Source of the DNA: Lepus europaeus
Taxonomy: Eukaryota; Chordata; Mammalia; Lagomorpha; Leporidae
Direction: 5' to 3'
DNA: 64,000 nucleotides
Assembly: GCF_033115175.1 (NCBI RefSeq)
Contig: NC_084832.1
Span: 13,257,342-13,321,341, forward strand
Part shown: in pieces, positions 57,901 to 64,000 of the stretch
How the letters are laid out: each line of letters begins with the position of its first letter
Numbering within the stretch: the first letter of the stretch is position 1
Notes under the pieces: model-generated
What the model was told of the DNA's origin: nothing
The model's database searches: none
What the model saw: only the letters and a program-made list of their open reading frames with translations
Position numbers and translations under genes: made by a program

Positions 57901-58393
57901 CAACCCTGAGGAAGCTGATGGGGTCTGCGACAGGGCCAGTGAGGAGAGGCTGCTACAGACACAGGGCCAGCAGGGGCTGCAGCAGGGAGGGCGTGGCAGG
58001 CTCACCAGGGGATGGGGACAGCAGGGCTCCAGTGCAGGCCTCTGGGCAGATGGGTGCATTTCTAGAAGGCAGGGAATGAGGGAGAGGAGCACACTTAGGA
58101 GAGCAACAGGACTCTGCGAGTGCCCGCGAACATTCCATAGGGACGCCCAGCTCGCAGCCAGGGAGAGGGGAAGGTGCAGCTCACAGACCCGGGGGTGAGC
58201 AGCTTTAGCACAGCACCAAGGGCCATGGACTGGGGCTCACCTGCTGAGGAGCCAGGGTGCAAAGCTCAGCAGGTGACCGTGGAAGCCTGGGCAACGTTTC
58301 ATGGGTGCACAGAGGAAAAAGACTGGAATCACCCTGGCTAAGGGATTCTCCCTTTTGAGAGCTGGATTTGAAAACTACCTTCTACTGGCTGAG
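54947..58393. other. Intronic unique DNA
   Basis: No gene. A G-rich tract at 56850-56882 could form a quadruplex. Confidence 0.5.
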
Positions 58394-58472
58394 GGTGTTC
58401 CACAAGTTCACAGAAAAGGGAATTACAAGATTTTTTTTTGGCACAAGATAATTTTGAAATTCATGTATATGT
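58394..58472 (-). mobile_element. Mariner-like short inverted-repeat element, copy D (partial, reversed)
   Basis: GTTCCACAAGTTCACAGAAA then GGGAATTACAAGAT and TTTTGAAATTCATGTAT are the reverse orientation of the copy C core and terminus. It abuts copy C. Confidence 0.5.
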
Positions 58473-58473
58473 G

Positions 58474-58605
58474 AGGTCTTCAAACAGCTCATGAAGAAAC
58501 TTACATTTGGAAAAGAACCCTGCTTGGATTTCAAAATCTGGTTTTGCACCTATATAGACTTATCTCTTAATTCAAATTTTTCATGCATGAACTCTGTGAA
58601 GTCCT
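58474..58605 (+). mobile_element. Mariner-like short inverted-repeat element, copy C
   Basis: GTCTTCAAACAGCTCATGAA at the left; core GCTTGGATTTCAAAATCTGG and TATAGACTTATCTCTTAATT; right end TTTTCATGCATGAACTCTGT then GAAG. The termini are imperfect inverted repeats. Confidence 0.6.
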
Positions 58606-61169
58606 CTTCCACTGGGCTCCTCTCCCACCCACCGTACACAGGGAAATAAGAGGAGAGTTTCGGAGGGAACTGTCTGGCCATTGTTACTGAGTTGCTCCTT
58701 CAGCCTCCAGCGTCAAAAACAAACTCTTCACCTCCAGTTGCTGCGTGCTGTCTCCTTTCTCTCTATGCATTTGACAGAATTTCTGCACGTCCTGCTCTCA
58801 TAGGGTCTCAGGGCCTCCCCCACCCCGGGAGGAGGGGCTGCTCCTCTGCACCCAGCCACTCCCTGCCTGCCTGCACCCTGCCTGCCTGCAGCCAGCCTGC
58901 CTGGTGGGTGTCAGGCCGCACCCAGGACTTCCTTCTGGGATTCCTGCTGCCCTGGGCACTGCAGCGAGCATCTCGTTGTCCTGGGACATCTCTGTAAGTG
59001 CTGCTGCCTGATTTCCTAAACGCATCCAGGGAAAGGACAGATACTGCCCTCTTTCGTGCCCATGGAGGACACCCAGTCCTGTCAGAGCTTTGCAAGGGCA
59101 GTGGGGACAGTGACAGTGACAGCCGAGCAGCCGCCGGATGGCAACACAAGATGACAGACACAGGCGAGAGAAATCTAAAAGAATACATGGAAATAAGACT
59201 TTAGTGTTAGCTGGAACACCTGAAATCAAAGATGGCAGAAAGATCATTTTTAGTGTGCAGTAGTTAGTAACCGAATGGCTTTCTGACCTAATAAACTGAG
59301 TTTTATCAGAATAATCTGAAAGCCAACAGTTTTTAAACAAATAATATCCATTTTAACTGCAGTAACACAATTTTATTACCTATGATAAAAGATACAAGGG
59401 CATTAAAACAAAGAAAAAGATACTCTTGAAATGCAGAGGAGACGATGGAAACCAAAGTTTTAAGTTTGGGTCTAACAGCTTATTTGATTAAACCTTAAGC
59501 CTGGCACTGAGTTTCCTGTCAGCCAAAGTGAAAAAGGGAAAAAGCCATTACCAGGGAGCTCTCCGTGCTGCAGGCGGCAGGATGCAGGATCTGGATAGAG
59601 GCCCGGCAGTCCCCCTCTGGATCTCCCCTTGGCAGCTGCATATCCCTGGCAAGCAAGTACCCAAGACGCAGGAACTGGACAGGAAAAGTGCATTTCTCAA
59701 GCCCGTCCTAGGAGTAACTGACATGATACATGCCCAGTACCTAGTATGTGAACGGCACAATGCGTGGTGGTGGTAAACAGTGGAACTCTCACTCTGCGGG
59801 AGACAGGACCCAAACTCTGTCCTGGCAGCTTTTCCCAGCTGCCCCGCAGGGTCTGGTCCTCTGCCCGGCGTACACTGAGCACTGAGTACTTATCAGCTGA
59901 TAACCGCAAGCTGGCTTTTCCCCACTGGCATCACATTCCAGCCCAACTGAGCCAGACACAGTTCTCACGCACCATGCACACACAGCAGCTGCGCAGAGGA
60001 GTTCTCTGCATGGCGAGTTATCCCGTGTGCAAGACAAAAGGTTGAACACGGCCCCGTGAGGGAGGTCAGCAGGAGGCTCGGGTGTGCAAGTATCCGGGTA
60101 TCGGAGAGATGTGAAGGCTCAGGGACAGAGCAGCCGTGGGCTCTCGGCTGTTCAGCAGGCCACCCAACACAAGCTCGGGCAGAGCCTGGGGTGGTGTCCA
60201 GCCCAGCACTTCGGCCCGGAGGTTGGACCACTGTCAGAAAGTGGAGGAGCCTGAGGGCGGTGGGTGGAGCCGCATGGAGGCAGTGGCAACCCACGCTGTG
60301 GTGTTCACAGCCAGTCACAGCGGGAGAACCACAAGTGGGCCTGGGGTGCCAGAATAGGGCCGGGTGAGAAGCGGATACTTGCCAAACACTGCCACTGGAT
60401 CACAAAGTGCTTGTGCAGGAGGCACAGAGAGAGCACGGGGACAGCAGGGGACACACCTGCTAGCAGGACAGGGGCCCAGCCAAAAGCTACCATCGATGGA
60501 GGCGGGGCACTGGGGGTCGGCATAAGCAGAGCTGGAGGACACTGGTGTGCCAGACGTCAAGCTGCACACCTGGCTCACCACAACCTCCCCGGCTCACACT
60601 TCCTGTCCCTGCTGACCAAGCGGCCGAGGAGGAGAATGGTCAAGCCTGGCTGTTGGAAAAGAGCATGTGGGAGAAGAGAAAAGGGACCCTGGCTGTACTC
60701 AGGGGTGACCTTAAAGGATGGTAATGAGGAGAAATCCTCCCACTGGGCACGGCTGGGTGGGGCACTTGGTCAGGCACTGCAGTGGTAACACGCCCGGACT
60801 CCTGGGCATGGTCAGGGGCCTGGGAGGCCTGCGCAAGAGGCAGGTGGGGGCAGCTAGAGGAGCATGCAGCGTGATGGCTTTGTTTTGCAGATTAACACCT
60901 GCCACACGCACCCCCACAGCAGAGGCACCAAACGGAGGGCAGACAGCATGATCCGGGGGCTATCAGCGGCCATGCCATTACGGGCACCTGAACAGAGTGG
61001 CCCTGGTGGCAGGGGTGGAGGCTAGGCACAGGCTGTACTCACCCAACCCAATCAAGCGCCTGCCATTGAGGAACATCCACTGTGTCACCAACCGAGACCA
61101 CGCTGAACCCCACGATGCCACCACCTGCCACAACAAACAGCCGCTGTGTGCCACGTCGGCCATCCCGGG
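58606..61169. other. Intronic unique DNA
   Basis: Apart from the CCTG minisatellite, no repeat or gene is recognised. Confidence 0.5.
58856..58905. repeat. (CCTG)n/GCCTGCCTGCA short minisatellite
   Basis: CCCTGCCTGCCTGCA-type units repeated about three times. Confidence 0.8.
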
Positions 61170-61312
61170 CCCTTTAAGCTCGCAAAGGACTGAATCGTGC
61201 CTCCCTCAATTCCTAAGTGAAGCCCTAACCCTGCAATATGACTGCCACTGAAGAGTGGCCTCAGGTGGCATTGGAGGTTAAGGAGGCTATAGGGGATGGC
61301 CCCAACCAATAG
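61170..61312 (+). mobile_element. Ancient repeat fragment, LTR/MaLR-like
   Basis: ACTGAATCGTGCCTCCCTCA, GAAGCCCTAACCCTGCAATA and GGCATTGGAGGTTAAGGAGG resemble a widespread mammalian ancient repeat (GAATTGTG...CCCTAACCCC...GGAGGT). The family is not certain. Confidence 0.4.
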
Positions 61313-62852
61313 AACAGCTGTCCTGGGAAGAGTGCCAGGCTAAGATCACGACACCCCGAGTCGCGCCCCCGGCGTGCTGAGTACTTTGAACTGCAAGACG
61401 CGGGAGGACGTCAGAGGCAGTCTCCCTGGCTGTGTCCTGCCTTCCTGCCCCTCTGTCTCACGAACACCAGAAGCAGGTCACGAAAACCACGAGTCCTCCC
61501 GCCCGAGGCAGCTCATAGGATCGGGACTCCTTTTTTGCACAGCAAGCCACAAAACCCAGGAAAGTCACTCTCCCTTCCCAGGGAAGAGCCTCATTCCAGA
61601 GGAGTCCACCCCTGGGGGAGGGGAGGCGACAGCCAGGGGCCAAGAGGAATCCGCAGCCAGGCCCTGCTGGTCCCCTTCTGCCAGGGACACCGGGCCACAC
61701 CCTTTGGCCCTTTCCTTCTTCCCTTGGCCTCCCCACAGGATCTACCTTCTGCGGGTCAGCACAGGGCTTCCCCAATGGCCGGGGTGCACCTGGGGGGCAG
61801 CTCTTCTCCTAGAGAGCTCATCCAGTTCCCAGCTTTCTGCTGTCACCTCTACAGGGCCCACGCCATCGTCAATAACCCCAGCTCCTGCTCCCCAGGAGAG
61901 ACGTCTGTCCTCCATCCTTAAGGACGCCATGGGTGTCTACGGGATGTTCCAGGGGCCTCAAATTCCAGGGCCTCCTTAGGGAATAGCTTTGCTTCTCTTT
62001 CCCCTGTAGACGCAGACTCTTTGATAAGGGGCCCTTATTCCACCCCAGACCTAAACTCTGGGGCCTGTTCCTCCAAAGGGACTCCAGGGACATTGGACTC
62101 TGCTTCTCCAGGCCACTGAGCGCCCCGCAGCTCGCTTCCTACAGCTGAGCTGGCAGAAGACAGGGGCACGGCAAGAGAGAGCTGTTCTGTCTCTTCCTGG
62201 CCCTGAGGGTAAGAAGATGGAGCCGAGGCATGGAGAGCAAGGGTGCTGGGTCACAGGAGCACCTGTGGAGACCGGCCGAGGGTTCAGCCCGAGTGCAGGC
62301 GCACGCACACACACACACACACCCCCGCCATGGTGTCTGCGGACAGGTGTGCGGCAGCCCCGTCACTGATGCCAAAGCCAAGGGAACACAGCAGCGACTT
62401 CATTCCCTCATCGGCTGCTCCCTTCAACACCTTCATCTTCTCTTCATCTCAGACGAGGAAAATCACCAGGTTTTATATTTGTTCTTTATCCAGAGCACAT
62501 GATTCGCACTTTTTCACAGGAAGACTCTGTGGCTTTTCTAAGATTGAGAAACCAGATAAAAGCCCTGTCTTGCTAACTGGGTTGGTGTTTCTCTAAGAAG
62601 TGATGCTCACCTACTGTAAGTGGAACCAGTGTCCAGCTGGGCCATTCTTTCAGCCACACTTTGTTTTCTCACCTTGTAGACAAACGAAGACCAGCAGATG
62701 GCCGTGAGAGAGCTCCTGTCTGGGGAAGCGTGTCCCAGACCCTCTCACGGTGCACAGGAATGAACGGCAGTTTCTATCGCATGTTCGGTGACAGAGGAGC
62801 ATTACCGGGACCACGGGCACTGAAACCACTTTGACCATCATTCCTGTTTTAC
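61313..62852. other. Intronic unique DNA beside the UBAC2 exon
   Basis: A CA tract lies at about 62300-62322. No gene. Confidence 0.5.
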
Positions 62853-63098
62853 CTGCTGCTGCCTCTGTCGCCTCACTTGTGCGAACTGGGAGAGCATCAG
62901 CTGCCGATCCAGCAGCTCCATTCTTTGCTGTCTCTGGATGTCCACAGTGGCTCCCATCCCAATCCTAGCTTCGCTGGTGGGTTCTGAAGACGAGAAGATG
63001 GGCTCAAGTGTCCTAGAAAAGAACTTTGCCATCCAGCTGGGGACACGGAGCACCTGGTGAACCTGGAGCATTTTGCTATCATAGCACATTCCGGAAAC
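62853..63098 (-). CDS. UBAC2: UBAC2 internal coding exon (82 codons)
   Basis: UBAC2 is an ER membrane rhomboid-pseudoprotease-like protein with a C-terminal UBA domain. It acts in ER-associated degradation and tethers UBXD8/FAF2 at the ER. Reading leftwards, the exon follows a TTTTAG acceptor at 63099-63100, starts V-S-G-M-C-Y-D-S-K and ends R-Q-R-Q-Q-Q before a GTAAAA donor at 62852; both boundaries are phase 0. Motifs shared with human UBAC2 from memory include PSWMAKFFS, LEPIFSSSEPTSEARIG and MELLDRQLM. It covers the end of the membrane domain and the start of the linker to the UBA domain, roughly residues 187-268 of 344. The more 5' exons lie to the right of the window. Confidence 0.95.
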
Positions 63099-63537
63099 CT
63101 AAAAGAAAGAGTACAACTGGATTTTCTACATGTAAGACAATTTTAAAGACGATACTTAACCCAGAACTCGGTAACTACCGAATGGCCTGGGGGGCATTTC
63201 TCCCTTAGTTTTAGCAGTGTTAGGTGAAAGCTCTAGAATACACGGCAGACTAGTCAACAGAATGCTCTCTTCACTCAGGGAAATGCTGGTTTGCACTAAA
63301 GCAGGAGACAGCAACATCCTAGGGCTTAACACCTGAAGTGACAAAACACTAAGTGCAAGCAGTCTTCACAGAATCCATCCCCCCGTACTCACCGGCAGGC
63401 GGCCAGGAGAGATACGCTGGCTGAGGAGCTGACCTGTCACTTAATAAACTTACCAGGAAATAAAGACAACCTAAAGCCATGGCTTTTACTTATATGGTGT
63501 TTTAATCAATTTTCCAAATACTGATTTTTCCAATTTT
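63099..63537 (-). other. UBAC2: UBAC2 upstream intron, partial
   Basis: Unique AT-rich sequence directly 5' of the 63098 exon start; no further exon inside the window. Confidence 0.7.
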
Positions 63538-63812
63538 AGGTTTTTTATTTATTTAAAAGGCAGAGATACAGAGAGAGAGACACATCTCCCATCTGCCAGT
63601 TCACCCCCAAAATGTTTGTAGCAGCCAGGGCTGGGCTGGGGCTGAGAACACTCAATCTGGTGTCCCTCCGGGGTGGCAGGTACTTAACCACTTGACCTAT
63701 CACCTGCTGTCCCCCAATGTGGGCATCGGCAGGGGGCTAGAGTTGGGCGTGGAGCTCGGACCCAAACTCAGGCACTCTGATGCAGGATGCAAGCTATGCC
63801 ACTCACCCTAAT
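63538..63812 (-). mobile_element. CSINE, old
   Basis: TTTTTTATTTATTTAAAAGG to GCAAGCTATGCCACTCACCC. It lies in the UBAC2 intron upstream of the 62853 exon. Confidence 0.82.
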
Positions 63813-63861
63813 TTTTCCAGATTTTTAATTCCACATCAGTATTAGTTAACAACTAACAACT

Positions 63862-63914
63862 CTTTTTCTTTTTAAAGAGTTATTTACTTGAAAGGCAGCA
63901 TTACAGAGAAGGAG

Positions 63915-63946
<32 letters not shown>

Positions 63947-64000
63947 TCTTCCATCCGGTGGTTCACTCGCCAAATGGCCACAATAACCCAGCTAGGCCAG
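63862..64000 (-). mobile_element. CSINE, cut by window end
   Basis: TTTTTAAAGAGTTATTTACT, a GA tract, then GGTGGTTCACTCGCCAAATG. Only the tail half is inside the window. Confidence 0.9.

Larger units (their letters stand above)
37575..62852 (-). other. UBAC2: UBAC2 penultimate intron (25.3 kb)
   Basis: Bounded by the GTAAAA donor at 62851-62852 and the TTTGTAG acceptor at 37575. It contains an old L1 fossil, SINEs, a MER20-like element, a MIR and four mariner-like short elements. No GPCR or other intact gene is seen. GPR18 and GPR183, if conserved, must lie beyond the right edge in a more 5' intron. Confidence 0.9.

Noticed and set aside
37575-62852. Search for GPR18 and GPR183 inside the UBAC2 introns
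   Set aside because: No seven-helix frame in either complete intron; they are expected beyond the right edge if conserved.

Overview
This is vertebrate nuclear DNA, and the repeats point to a lagomorph, most likely rabbit (Oryctolagus) or a close relative. About 40 tRNA-derived C-repeat SINEs (CSINE) occur on both strands. They range from young copies that start GGCCGGCGCCGC, carry a pol III B-box-like GGTTCTAGTCCC and have intact target-site duplications, to very degraded ones. A 5'-inverted L1 ends in a rabbit-type L1 3' end. Coding DNA is sparse and split by introns; almost every long open frame is a SINE or GC-rich chance frame.

Layout. Positions 1-24.8 kb are gene-poor, GC-rich and full of SINEs. 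They hold one clear gene: an intact, intronless-coding 348-codon class A GPCR on the + strand (12871-13917) that resembles GPR183/EBI2. A good splice acceptor lies 12 nt before its ATG. From about 24.8 kb to the right edge the window holds the 3' half of UBAC2 on the - strand: an internal coding exon at 62853-63098, a short exon at 37452-37574 and the last exon with the stop at 24963-25070. Together they encode 158 residues that match the C-terminal part of UBAC2, ending in the UBA domain. The two complete introns (25.3 and 12.4 kb) hold SINEs, an old L1 fossil, the 5'-inverted L1, four copies of a short mariner-like inverted-repeat element, a MER20-like fossil and a decayed PFDN4 retrocopy (about 30850-31240).

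How it fits together. From established knowledge, human GPR18 and GPR183 sit inside UBAC2 introns on the strand opposite UBAC2. The receptor here has the same orientation relative to UBAC2 but lies about 11 kb beyond its 3' end. I infer that it is a further, divergent member of the GPR183/GPR18 cluster, and it is the best candidate for something under-described. No CRISPR array, operon, phage or other multi-gene system is present.
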